Of a DNA stretch of 64,000 nucleotides, positions 50,601 to 62,611 are shown in pieces (positions within the stretch are counted from its first letter, which is position 1; each line of letters opens with the position of its first letter). Under the pieces are notes generated by a model that saw nothing but the letters and a program-made list of their open reading frames with translations, made no database searches and was not told the origin of the DNA. The stretch is from Tetragonia tetragonoides (lineage: Eukaryota > Streptophyta > Magnoliopsida > Caryophyllales > Aizoaceae). Where the stretch lies: contig CM076153.1 of assembly GCA_038025085.1 (NCBI GenBank), positions 2,170,001 to 2,234,000 of the forward strand. Direction: 5' to 3'. The translations under genes and the position numbers were made by a program.

Positions 50601-51920
50601 CCACCTTTCAAGATGATTGTGGAGCAGCAGCAACCCATGATGTCCCTCCTCATATATGCTTTATCTGCCTCCTTCTATCCTGCATCTTGACGACGAACAT
50701 GGATTGAGGATCCAAGGCAGCAAACAGTTGGATGAACTCACTATCATCTTCCTGGCTCATGCGAGGACACGGGTGAATATATTTAAGCATCCCTGGCATG
50801 AAGTTTTTGTTGCCAGATTATGTGGTATTTACATGCTCAGTTACTGTTTGGATGAAGATGTGGCATAGGGGTTAACAAAGGGTGGATTCGAAGTTTGGAT
50901 TAGGTTTTAATTTTCTGCCTGTTCTCCGATTGTGACTATCAATCCCCCCTCATTTTGTTCCACTTCGCGGAAGTTCACAACTGTTACAACCAGTCCAGCT
51001 GGAGCATAGTACTTTGATGATGATATCCCACGCTGGACCTGCATTTTTCGGGAGGAGAAGTTCTAGCTAGTAGATATCAATTAGACAATAGCAAAGTGGT
51101 GATGGGAGAAAGAAAGAGCAACTGAAAGGATCTAGTTTTTAACCTTAACGGGGGTGATGAAAGGCGATTCAGGGTTAGAAAGGAAAGAGAGTGATCTTAA
51201 GTTATGGTCCACAGCTCTGGCTGTATGTGCAATTGCCTGTTGCAGACACTTCTGGCTTCTGGGTCTCTTTTGAAATTAGTAACAAACGTACGAAGGAACA
51301 AATACAGTTGGTTCTTCTTGTTTCTTCCCTGCCTGGAGTAGTCAACACTTGTATGAACCGTCTATCATTTGTGTAAAGTGTAAACTTCAAGTTTCCTGTG
51401 AGATGATGCTGTTGGACATACGCATTTTACGAAAACCAGCATATAGTGTAACATCCATCATGGTCTTTTATCTGACGACCTATTTTGTGTGATACCCTGC
51501 TTGGTTAAGAACATCAGAAGTGCTGGTTGGGACCTAGTAATATCTATCAGGGCCTTTCCGACTATCCATCTATTTGTTTGTACTGTTCTTGCAAATTATT
51601 TCGAATTATACTAGCAGTCTAGCACCATGTGTCCTTTACTGTCATTTAATATAATTGTCTTTCTTAATTTCAGGCTGCACCTGAGGTTGCTTTGAGTAGT
51701 GGCAGTGCTATGGATTTGGACATTTATGGACAGGCAACGGGAAATTGATGCTCAGCCCTTGAACAAGCCCTTCTGTTAACAGATCTTGTATCCACCAACA
51801 GCGTGTGTCAGTTTCTTTGGTATCGTCTACCATTTACAGCAGCACACCTGTCTCCATATTTTGGGATGGTATTCATCATAAATTTTGCAATCATCGAATA
51901 GTTTGAAGTTTTATCAACAC
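44633..51920 (+). pseudogene. CAP-H pseudogene, copy B
   Basis: A second decayed copy. Exon 1 keeps ATGGCGGAAACCCTAA at 44633 but soon leaves the ancestral frame. Exon 2 is missing. Exon 3-like sequence occurs three times, near 45191, 45441 and 46742. Exon 4-like sequence occurs twice (46228 and 47452), so a block of about 1.25 kb with exons 3-4 was duplicated in tandem. Exon 5 (47680-47740) is well kept. Exon 6 (from 47849) is shortened, exon 7 (from about 48057) has an early stop, and exons 8-10 are missing. Exon 11 (49028-49178) is 151 nt rather than 146. Exon 13-like sequence lies at 50566-50780. The 3' flank to about 51920 matches 61690-61800. No translatable CAP-H remains. Confidence 0.88.
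49409..49452 (+). repeat. tRNA-like fragment, probable SINE head
   Basis: GGGGTAGCTCAGCTGGTAAAACCTCTTG resembles the 5' half of a tRNA and the head of the SINE at 6914-7022. No B box or complete cloverleaf follows, so it is not a tRNA gene. Confidence 0.4.
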
Positions 51921-52289
51921 TTTGGTTGTGACTTCCAACTTGCAAGCATCCAAAGAAATTATAATTATGAATCTAGAAGTGCAACGATCGAGCATCTGAC
52001 CTAAGCTCACAAGTCACAAGATAATTCCTGTATTCTCGTTGTTTTTACTTTCTGTAGTAGCCGAGTATCAGATTGTTCTTTCATTTGTAGGTTTGTTTGG
52101 GATAATGTGCATGGTGGGAATTGTCCATTTCAGGTGGGGGTATATTCGTCCATATGAAACTAACAGCCATAAAGAAAAATGCATTCAGTCAAAAAAAAAA
52201 AGAAAAATGGAAAAAACGCCTACCATCAAAAAAGAAAGAGAGAGATAAAAAGGTAAAAACAGGTTTCAAGGAAAAAAGCAAAGAGAAAA

Positions 52290-52598
52290 ACGCGTTTGTG
52301 TGATAAAAAAAGGAGGAAAAACGCGTTTAGTCAAAAAAAGGAGAAACAATCGCGGTCCATTAAAGATAATGAGGGAAAACGCGTTCCAGCAAATACAGTG
52401 GAAAATCGCGTTCCAGTAAAGGTACAGACGAAAAACGCGTTCCAATAAACAGACAGAGGACAAACGCGTTCCAGTAAAGAGACAGAGGAGAAACGCGTTC
52501 CAGTAAACACACAGAAGGATAAAACGCGTTCCAGTAAAGGGACAGAGAAAATACGCGTTCCAACTTCCAGGCAAAAAAGAAAAAGAAACAAAACGCGT
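52290..52598. promoter_or_regulatory. ACGCGT minisatellite in the promoter of the intact CAP-H gene
   Basis: Nine perfect ACGCGT sites at 52290, 52321, 52379, 52435, 52464, 52493, 52524, 52553 and 52593, plus a TCGCGT at about 52406. From 52435 the spacing is 29, 29, 31 and 29 bp, with a repeated unit close to AAACGCGTTCCAGTAAA then ACAGAG. The array ends about 55 bp before a TATA-like element (TATTTATA, near 52656) and about 210 bp before the ATG. A promoter role is inferred from position and from the same arrangement at both pseudogene copies. Confidence 0.78.
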
Positions 52599-52804
52599 TG
52601 TCAATGGGTTAAGCGGTTATACGACATCGTATACTCACAAACCGACAAACAAAAGTATTTATATCCCTGAAATCATACGCTCACATTTCAAAACCCCCTA
52701 AAATAATCATCTTCCCTCTCTCCCATTTCCTTTTTTTCAAAATCGCTCACGCTCTCTTATCTCACTTCTCTTTCTCTCTCCTCATTCAAATTGAAGGTTT
52801 GAAA

Positions 52805-55800
52805 ATGGCGGAAACCCTAAGCCCAAATCAAGGGCCAGGCCAAAAGAGAAGGGTTTCAATTTCAACAAGACTTCAATCTCCAACAAGCCCTTTCTTTTTA
52901 GGCTCCAACGACGACAAACTCGAACGCGCCGCCGCACGGGCTGCACGCGCCGCCGCTATTCGCCGTAAAGCCCTAGACCTTGTCGAAGATGAACCTCCTC
53001 CATCTCCTTCCGATTCCGGTCTTGATGGTGACCAGATCATCGCGCTTTTCCGCAATTGCATCAAGCTTGCAAGTGAAAATGTCAGTTTTACTTTCTCTCT
53101 CCTCTAAAATTTTCACAATTTGGTTGATTACTCTCTCCTTTTCGCTTTTTTTTAGTTACTGATGTCCTTTAATCTTTCAGTACTGTCCATATCTTAAGCG
53201 CTTGCAATTTGGGAATTACTGTGTTCTTGTCAGTCATTTTGGTGTGACCATTAGATAAATTATTGGCCTTTAATACTGCCCTAATTATTTGTTGTTGAGT
53301 TGTCCTTGAACGTTGATGCTAATTGAAGTGAAATATACTTATGTTTGTTTGGATGTGGTTGGGGGAGGGTTATGTGAAAGATTGAAACTGGATAGAATAA
53401 CGGTTAATTGAATACTTTTTGGACTGTAGAAAAATAATTAGAAGATTGCTTGGGTAATTGGGTTTTATTATTTTGAACATTTTACATAGGCAGCTATTCA
53501 GGGTGGTAAAGTTACCTTTGCTACAGCTATTTGTTCCTGATTTGATATTAATTGTTTTCAACCCTAAAATTATTGCATTTATGGTTTTTGAGGAAGTCTG
53601 TTTATATGTCCACCATTTCCATTGGGGCCAAAAGCTTCACTACTTTTTGGCTTTGGAATATATGGACTAAAGTAAAATGGCTCATAAAACTGTCAACATT
53701 TCTTATTTATTGTGAAGTTGCCGATGGTCGTCGCACTTCGGATCTCGGGTCAAACGGAAACAGCCTCTCTGTGAGACTCTCACAGGGGTAAGGCTGCGTA
53801 CAACCGACCCCCCCTTACCCTGCCTAGGCGGGAGCCTCTTTGGAGGCACTGGGGTAATGTTGTTGTAATGTTGTTGTTGAGGAAGTCTGTTTATGTTTTA
53901 ATGATTTTTTGGTAGCCAACTCATTCAATAATTATTGTTTTTTTGGGATAGGGGTTTAGGGGTATTTTGAATTTCTGTGATATGAAATTTTATGTTTCAG
54001 TAATAGAATTAGTATGTACTTCTGTGATATGTAGAAAATAAATCAAAAGAATACTTGGGAGCTGAAGCTTATAGATCATCTCAGTGAGATTGTAAAAGTT
54101 GAAGCAGAAGAAGATGCTGAGACCAACTTTCAAAAGGTAACATACTTCATTTTCTTTCTTATTTATATACTTTTTTTTCTCTCTGAATACCTAATACTCT
54201 TCACTATAACCTGGCTCGAAAGAAAGCACTGAATGTTGACTAATTTTTTTAGTGATTTGCGGATGACATTATTGTATCTATGAGTTTCTCTTGTTTGTAG
54301 GAATAAGGCTGATGTGTTATTTAGAGTCATAAAGTAAAACGATATGCAGAAAGTAAATTTTACTTAACAGATAACTTCTCCTTTCCTGTTGGCGAGTCCG
54401 TTTGATATTGACTAGTAAATTTTTTATTGTCTTACCTGACATCAGATCTTTTCACTCATTACCTCTGTCATTGTTTGGCAGGCAAGTTGTACACTGGAAG
54501 CAGGGGTGAAGATTTATGCACTTAGGGTGGATTCAGTGCATTCTGAAGCGTATAAAGTCCTTGGTGGAATCAGTAGAGCTGGTTTTGAAGATCAACAAGG
54601 TTTGTCTTATTATTTCAAAGGAAACCTATTTAATTTCAAATGTAGAATGGTAGGCGTCTATTAGCCGTTCAAGCTAACTCTTCTGTTGTTTGTCCATTGT
54701 ATGCTTAAATAAAAATGGAAAGAAAAAAAATAATTGCTTTGCTCATCACGATTAGGAATGCCTGCATCTTAACTTTCTTAGAGGTTTCATATGTTTCATG
54801 CTAAAGTTCAGAGGATTTAATGTGAGAACAAGCTAGTTCACCTCAATTTGGTCTTTTATGGCAGGGAGATTTTTTTTAAAATAAAGTGAGGGTAATATAA
54901 TGGTTATTTGGACCTTTTGGCTTATATGTCTATACTCATGGCGGTATTCTTGAGAAAGGTAATGACCTCATGATAGATACAAATGTAGGATGTCCTGTGA
55001 AAAGTATGATTGAGGGTATAAACCATAAGGCGTTAATATAACCTTAAGAACTATTCTCTTAAGCTTCAGGAATCGAATGGTCCTCTTTCCTTAGTTGTAA
55101 GTCTTGTGTTTGCCTGAAAGGAGATGTCCCTATAGGTGTTTACGCTGAATCTTCTTAAATTCTTGTCTAGAGCAACACTAGATCATATGCTTTCCTCTTG
55201 TTGGTCTGTCTTTTGATGTTGTGGTTGGTGACAGAATCTTTGGTAGAAGGTGACAATGGAAATAATGAGCATGATGTGGATCAGCCTAGAAAGGAGCACG
55301 AGCGGAAGGTTGGTTGGCTGTAATTTTCTATCTTACTAATTAACTGCATGCAATATCATTGTCATTTTCATACTACTACTACTGCTGGCTGCTGATGCTG
55401 CTACTATTATTACTTTATTACTACTACTAATATTACTCTCTGCTTTTACTACAACTATTGCTATTAAATTTTGTATCATAATCCATGTTAAGTTATTATT
55501 ATATGGATTCATTATCAAGGGTTCTTGTCTTACGCACACACTTGTCGATGTGTTCTCATGCAGTTATCACCTTTGTCAACCCTGGAGTCTTCTTTTGATG
55601 CTTTGAATGTCAAGAAGTTTGATGGTAACAAAACCTTTATTTTCAATCTCTTTATCTCCTGCGTCCTGTCTCTTTCTTTCTCCTTTTATTTACCATTAAC
55701 ATTTCCATGGCTTTTCAGTTGCGTTTGCAGTAGATCCTCTGTATCATCAGACCACTGCGCAGTTTGATGAGGGTGGGGCAAAGGGTCTCCTATTAAACAA

Positions 55801-58800
55801 CCTTGGAGTGTATGGAGGATGCAGGGTACTTTTTGATTCCCAAGAAGTGCCAGCAAAATGCATATCTTCTACTACTGATAATAACTTTTCCAATCCGATC
55901 GATATTTCTTTTGCTGGAGGTTGGTATGACTATGAATACTTTTGTAGCACTGGAGTTTCTCATTACATTTCCAGATGTTGACTGCTTTGCTTTCTTTCTT
56001 TCACAGAGTGCATTGAGCCGATGGTGAAGAATGCACACACTAAGAAAGATATATGCCCTAGTTTTAGGGCTATTGTGGAGCAGCTGGACGAATATAGTTT
56101 GCAACTTAGGGAACTTCATAGTGGTCAGGATTCTATGTGTGATTATAATGCAGTTGATGATAGCGCGGTTGAGTTCAATGGGGACATGGAGTTTATAAGC
56201 ACCGGTGATGTGGCCGGCGAAAAAGGTGTTGAGCTGGACGATGATTCATTTGATCATGCTGAGGCATGGTCATTTGATCACAATGAGGACACTAATGTTG
56301 GTGATGATAGCTATAATGACAGTGAGCAACATGAGCAGAATCATTATGAGGTATTTATAGTATGGAATTTTTCTGATATTGTTTCGACATTGTAGTTTCT
56401 ATTTTTCCTTTAATAACTCTAGCTTATAACCAAAATCAAATTATGAAAAACTATTCTCTGCCAATAGATTGTGATAACCTGATCTCTTGACTTGTAGGAG
56501 CAAGATCCATTTATGTCAGGTGAAACTGATACGTATGACAGATTTGAAAATGTTGCTTCACTTCTATTTGGGGCTACAGGAATCACATCAAGTCAGAATG
56601 CTTGGGCTGGGCCTGACCACTGGAAGTATCGAAAATCCAAGGGTTAGTTTGGCAATGCCTTGTACTACTTTGTACATCACTTTTCTCTGAAATAGTTGTT
56701 GACTTGGTATTGAATTGGCCTTAGGTTCTGAGATTGCTACTGCACAAGACAGTGAGCTGCCTTCTACGCCTAAGAGAACGAAGGCTAAAAAGGCGCCTGA
56801 AGCAGATATTGATTTCACGAAATGTTTGGGTGAAGACCTGCCTGATATTTTTGCACCCCCTAAAAATCTCAAGTCTTTGCTGCTTCCTTCCAAAAAAGTG
56901 CCTTACTCTAACAAACTTCCAGAGGACTGCCATTACCAACCCGAGGATCTCGTGAAATTGTTTCTTCTTCCAAATGTCATGGTATGAGTTTCGGGATAAT
57001 TTGTCCTGTTGTTTCCCTTTTTGTCTTTTTTTTTTTCTTCTCCCATTCCCTCCTTTAATCCCCCTCGTTCAGGAAAAAAGAGCAACAACAAATAATGAGT
57101 GAGCAAGAATCCAGTAAGACGTATCTCTTCTAAGTGGAAGATAGCTTCTACTCAATTCATTGGATTATGTGTTTTGCAAACTGAGTCCATACTGGTCTAT
57201 ACCTTTTCTTTTGGTGACTCCATGGTTAGGTCAAATTTCTGTCTGTAACTTGCAAGTGAAAATCTAACTCCGTTTATGTCATATGCTTTAACTTGTGGCT
57301 AAACCAAACAAAACTTCAAGTTTTAATATTGTGTTCATATTTCAGAAAAAATAGACTACAGAAGAACAGTTTTTCTGACCCCTTGCAGTGGGACCAGTGG
57401 CTTCATGCCATTCTGTGTATGTGGTGCTCCAGTGTTGCTCCTTGCATATTTTATTTTGGAAGCTTGTCTTCCTTGTTTGGTAAAGGAGAACCGCTTACTT
57501 TTTAACTGTATTATTGTTTGATTGGAAATCTGCTGAATTGAAATGTCATGCAACTTCATAAAGTACCTCTTTTAGAAACAAAACAAATGTAGTATATACT
57601 CCTAGATTTTTCTCAGCAGAGTGAATCTAATAACTAGCATATCCTCTCTCTTGTTGCGTCTTGGGTTATTCACTAATATAAATTTTCGCCTTATCCATTA
57701 GCATATGCTGGGACACAGATATTAGGCCTCAACATATTTCATTAACTAATCAGTGTTGTGGGGTAGCTTATTGTATGAAATACTTCTCATTTCTAGTGTT
57801 ATTACTGATATTTGTTTGTCCATTGCAGTGTCTGGGGAAGAGAAGAAGAAGAAGAGGGGCAGGTATGAAATCTTTCTCTAAAAGGCTGGCTTTCTTCTTT
57901 AATTGTCATGGCAGCTATAGTCCTGATGCATATGATTGCATTGTGTTCAGCTTAAAACTGGATGAGTAACAATAAGGATAAGTCAACATATATGAAAATG
58001 TGGCAAAATATTTTTGTTTGTAATTTATACCAAACTTTGAGATGCTGTTGTGGTTTTGCTAATTTACAAGCTTTAGTAACACATTTTAATACTGGTTGTT
58101 TTTTGGTTAGTTTTCTATTAATATATAACACAAATTGTGAAATGCAATATTTTTCCATAGTAGTCCCACATGTTCTGGATTTAAGACTCTGGCCCATTAG
58201 TTTTGTTATTTGCATATAATAATATATGGGTACTGGAAATTGCGATTTTTATGATTAAATCATTCAAGGGTTCATTGTGTAGTTCGGTTGATTTCCCTGT
58301 TGTTTGCTTCCTGAATGAAATTTGTTTCAGTGAGTGAGCTTCTAGTTCTTTATTTCCTGTAGATAGCGGCTCAAGGCAAGACGGTAATGATTTTGGAGGA
58401 TCATTTCCTGCATGGGACAATGAAAGTACTTGTAGTGGCCAAGATGATGACGGTTATGCTCACAGTGATGCTGAGGGACCAGATATGCTGGTCTCCCAGC
58501 CTCGCCAGGTTTGTTTAACCCTGCCCTTAAATGTCTCTTCCACCTTGGTTCTACCGTTTGTGTTAGGGATGCAGATTAGAGGTGCAAGTATCCAATCATG
58601 TCCTTGGCTTATTCGTGTTTATTTATTTCAATGAGTGTTTTTGTTAATTCCTCTGTTTGTCTTTCCAATCACTGTTTTGCTGCCAGTTAAGATTTATAAG
58701 GCCATTCACTACTTTATTTCTTCTTTTTTTCTTCTGGTGTTTCGTACATCAAAAGAGGTTGATTTCTGATCGGAATTACTAGTCTAATGATTGCCTGCAG

Positions 58801-60518
58801 ATTTTGTACTCTATGTGACCTTCAACTGCACTCTAATTCTCGGTCATCTTCACATACAGGTCAACAAAATTGAAGTGCAGTATGACAAAACTGCAAAACA
58901 AGTTGATGTACATTTGCTGAAAGAAACACTTTGGGATCACATACACGGGTCTATTCAAGAACCTGAAAGGGTAAGTACATTGTGTTTAGTTTAGTAAGCT
59001 TAACTCTGCTCACATTTGGTCTGCTTACCAGTTTACTGTTAGTGTTTATCCAACCATGGGGCATGATGATAATAAGTTAATTACCGATGAAACCGCCCCG
59101 TCTGCTTACCAGTTTACTGTTAGTATTTATCCAACCATGGGGCATGATGATAATAAGTTAATTACCAATGAAACCGCCCCTCCTCCCTCTGGCGAACCAA
59201 AAGAAAGAAACAGATGCTGTATTATGTGATTCTTCTCTGTATTTTGTGGAACATTGATGCTTGTGTTAGGGGTTTATCTTTTTTGTTTCATTTGAGTAGT
59301 TGGTTATTTAAAATTGTAGCATCTGGAGCTACTGCCGACTGGCCTATAAATGTGTAGATGAAGTGACATGTTTCTTCTGTAGGTGGTGGAGCTCATGGTG
59401 TTCAATACAAATACAAGTTCCCATAGTTCTGTTTGCTTCGTAGATTCTTCTCTACAATTTAATTTTTTTCATTGTGCTTTCTTGCTGGCTATAGTGAGAT
59501 TAAGTTATTTATCACTCCTTTTATTTTAGTCATGTTGCAGTATATCTGATTTCTCTCTGTAAAACAACTTGCTTTTGCAAAAATTATTTTGGCGAGCTTT
59601 GAAATAGTTAACCCCAAGGTTTGGGATAATTGCGAAAGGGTACCCACATCTTCAATTCACTTTGATACCCCAAAACATCATATAAGTATTTGACTTTAGG
59701 GAATAAAAGATAAAAACTAACATTGTTGAGGTTTGTTGAATTGAAGACGTCAACACCTTTTGACATGTTAATTCCACAGGAGAACAAATATCAGGAGCCT
59801 GGGACATGGTCAATAACAAGATTGGTGCCTTTGTTTTGTGTATTCTCACTTTGGTGTCTCAATGTTTGAAGATAATTCCATGTGTTGTTGTTGTGAAGAC
59901 AAAAAGTAGTCGGGGGTGGCTTTCTGGAATGTTAATGGGTGTTTTTTTTGGGTAGAACACACCACTTATGGGTGGTTTTATGCAAATGATCCATCTTTCT
60001 TTTATTCTGAATGTTCTCCGGATCGACCTAGGGTATTCACGAGGCTTCCTATTCTAGTGCAACAAAGATTACTTAAAAAATCCTTGTTAAAATATATATT
60101 AAAATTGTGTCTCGGGGAGGGGATCATGTGCAGCCTTGACCCTTGTGACTGCACACTGCTTTGTTCGTGACCTTGATTGGTTTTTGTTTGCTTCAGCAGA
60201 TATTTTAAATTAACCCTGTTGTTTTTTTCCCTTTGTCATAAGGTCCATGAGGATTCCATATCTTTCAGAACTGTGTTAGCCACATTTCCAGAGGACTGCA
60301 GAGCAGCAGCACCCCGTGACATTTCCCCTCATCTATGCTTCATCTGCCTCCTGCATCTTGCCAATGAACACGGCTTGAGGATTGAAGGCAGCACACAAAT
60401 GGATGACCTCAGTATACATCTTCCTGTCTCATGCCAGGACACAGGTGAATTTATTTTGTTGCCAGCTTATGTAGCATTTATATACTTGCCTATTTTTAGG
60501 ACGGAAGGTGTGGCATAG
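52805..60518 (+). CDS. CAPH: Condensin complex subunit 2 (CAP-H, Barren kleisin), intact copy
   Basis: CAP-H is the kleisin of condensin I: it bridges the SMC2-SMC4 heads and binds the two HEAT subunits during mitotic chromosome compaction. Thirteen exons: 52805-53080, 54035-54136, 54482-54599, 55235-55308, 55564-55624, 55719-55919, 56007-56350, 56498-56642, 56725-56981, 57829-57862, 58363-58508, 58860-58970 and 60243-60518; phases fit and give 714 residues (about 670 usual). Landmarks: QSPTSPFFLGSNDDKLERA; IIALFRNCIKLASEN; VHSEAYKVLGGISRAG; SPLSTLESSFDALNVKKFD; VAFAVDPLYHQTTAQFDEGG; AWAGPDHWKYRKSKG; LPDIFAPPKN; LPEDCHYQPEDLVKLFLLPN; LGKRRRRRG; VSQPRQVNKIEVQYDK; DISPHLCFICLLHLANEHGL. The acidic middle (exon 7) is typical. 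The end is uncertain: family members end soon after DDLTIHL, whereas exon 13 reads on about 30 codons to TAG. A donor GACACAG|GTGAAT and a further exon remain possible. Confidence 0.95.
53606..53875 (+). mobile_element. SINE with Au/Angio-type 3' domain in CAP-H intron 1
   Basis: The body starts ATGTCCACCATTTCC and includes GGCTCATAAAACTGTC and GTTGCCGATGGTCG. A B-box-like GGGTCAAACG precedes GGGGTAAGGCTGCGTACAA, and it ends GGGGTAATGTTGTTGTAATG then GTTGTTG. An 18-bp target duplication, TTGAGGAAGTCTGTTTAT, flanks it (about 53587-53605 and 53876-53893). Copies A and B have a single, uninterrupted form of this site (TTGAGGAAGTATGTTTGT). The full element is about 270 bp. A truncated copy lies at 17912-18130. 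Confidence 0.85.
59020..59181. repeat. 81-bp tandem duplication in CAP-H intron 12
   Basis: A unit beginning TCTGCTTACCAGTTTACTGT and ending ATGAAACCGCCCC is present twice, nearly identical, so the duplication is recent. Confidence 0.9.
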
Positions 60519-62230
60519 GGATTGATACTGGGTGGTATGGGAACTAGGACTAGTTTGAACCTTCCCTGCCTCCTGTTTTGTTACAACCATTGATTCTGCA
60601 GTCAGCTTGTTCTAGTGCTTGGAAACTGAACACTGTTACCACCGGCCAATCTACTTTGGTGTTACCATGGACCTACACTGGGGAGGATACAGTAATTGTA
60701 TCCCCAATGAAAAGAAAATGGGGTTAATAGAATAATAGATAGATGACGAGTTTTTGTTTTAGAAATCATCAAAAGTCATGAGAAGATGAAAGGTGGATCA
60801 GGGGTAGATAGGAAAGAGAGAGTGTGGGATTAAATTATGGTGTGCGACTCTGGCTATTTGTGGCCATTGCCTGTTTTAGACACCTGGTTTCTTCATCTTT
60901 TTTGAAATTGCTACCTTGTATACATAAAGTTGGTTCTTCTGATTTCTTCCCTGAAGCATTTGTATAAGTTGTCTATCATTTGTACAAGCTTTCATCACAG
61001 CTAGGCTCAGAAACATCTTTTTCTTTAATATATTGGAATAAACTTCATGTAACATATAACATATACATGTATGAGATGAACTTCATGTAACATATACATG
61101 TATGAGATGAACTTCATGTAACATATACATCCTGCATAAGCCAGCCTAAAGTGCAGGTTAAGACCAATTAAAGAACTCCAGAAAATTACAGCCCTTGAGC
61201 AACGAAAACCTCAAACGTACCTCACTTAAGGTACCAGTCTAAGGAGAAGACCAATTAAATCTCCCGGAGAAAAATTACACCCAAACATCTAAAACCACGC
61301 CTGAAATTCCTCAACTCTGGACAGCCCTTGCTTTGCTAGCGTGCACCGTGCAGCCACTGTGTTTTCACTACGACCCCATGAACCACCTTGATTGCGTTTG
61401 CACTGCGTTTGTCAGACAATGTCGTTTGTGTAGTTCTGTACTTCTTTACGGATTACCTTCCAGAAGTACTGGTTGGCAGAACCTTTTCTGATGACCTCTT
61501 TGTTTATGATATGCCAATATTCCTGAATGGTAGTAGCACTGTGTATCCTTCATCATAATTGGATATATTGCTCTCTGTTGCAGGTTGTACTTGAGGTTTG
61601 CTTCGAGTAATGCTGTTGCTTAGAATATTTTATGGATAGGCAACCAGAATACAATGTCAAGATCAGCCCTGAGAGAACCTTGTGTTAAATTTTCTGACCA
61701 CTAACCAGCGACAGTTTGTATGGTACCGTGTACAGAAGCACCACCTGTCTTCATCCTTGGGGATGGAATTCATCACAAAATATTGGAATCATCACATTCA
61801 GTTAAATCATGTCAAGAGACTTTATAATGCAATAGCCCAAGGGACATCAAACTTCCCAATGCAGTCTGCAATTTCTGGTGTGAAACAGTTGCAAGTTTTA
61901 TAGCACCACCTTTGGCGCCATATACCAAGGAACCGTAGATAATATATTTTTATGAAACTACATTCTACAGGTGTATGTTATGATTGTAGATTTTCGCATC
62001 TGACCTTGTGTGGAATAGTAATTCTTTGTTAAGAAAAATGTTAGTCTAGTTGTTGTGAACATATACTTCGGTGAGCTTGCTTTTTTGTTTCAATGTTGAA
62101 GGGCTTGAGAATATGCAGGCTTGAGTTATTTGCGTAGTCAAGCACTCAAGCTTACGAATCAGACCGAATTGATTGTATTAAGAGGGGTATTTCCATACTA
62201 GCTCTAGTATCAGTTTCAAGAATCAAAAGT
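60519..62230. other. 3' flank of CAP-H
   Basis: No gene is recognised. Parts match the 3' ends of copies A and B (for example 60601-60660 with 36473-36530, and 61690-61800 with 37081-37160 and 51790-51900), marking the end of the duplicated unit. A 32-bp unit (GATGAACTTCATGTAACATATACATGTATGA) is repeated about 2.5 times at about 61045-61130. Confidence 0.6.
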
Positions 62231-62272
62231 GTGTCGCTGTGATACTTCTCAGGTTGTTAAACATTTAAGGGG

Positions 62273-62611
62273 TTGAAGAAGGATACGATGTCAGGAATTT
62301 TAATTTCTCAAAATTCCTTGCCCTCTTGGTCTTTTTCTTCTTTGCAGGCAAAAGCTAGAGCTTGGTTGGAAGCTGTCAATTGGATAGTGAACTCGCCGTA
62401 CACAGATATCAGCATCTGGACTCACTCTCTACTACTTTGGGAGTGCGTTGTGGGTGCAGCAGAGGTTCGTGATATGATCCACGATGGCAAGGCCCTAGCT
62501 CGTCATCTACAAACAGGTTTGATCCGCAAAGTCCTTAGGGAGTTTGTTCATGAGGCGCATATACTAGCAATTGCTGCTAAGCGTCGTGATATTGTATCCT
62601 TTTCTAGCTAG
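62273..62611 (+). pseudogene. RNase H-like remnant of a plant retrotransposon-type protein
   Basis: An open frame of 112 codons with AKARAWLEAVNWIVNS, then DISIWTHSLLLWECV, and near the end LIRKVLREFVHEAHILAIAA. This order resembles the RNase H-like (RVT_3) domain often found in plant LINE-type genes, where the last part is normally HVPREANxxADxLA. The acidic catalytic residues are not convincing, and no reverse transcriptase is nearby. Call by resemblance only. Confidence 0.45.

Noticed and set aside
52290..52598. CRISPR-like array (regular repeat of about 29 bp)
   Set aside because: Repeats are degenerate, there are no unique spacers, and the context is a plant nuclear promoter.
52266..52604. 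Minus-strand open frames with repeated GTRF/WNAF-type peptides
   Set aside because: They are the translation of the roughly 29-bp ACGCGT repeat, whose unit keeps frames open by chance; no start context, splice sites or family resemblance.
55793..56119. Minus-strand frame of 108 codons
   Set aside because: Antisense to CAP-H exons 6-7.
56588..56939. Minus-strand frames over CAP-H exons 8-9
   Set aside because: Antisense to well-supported exons with conserved CAP-H motifs.
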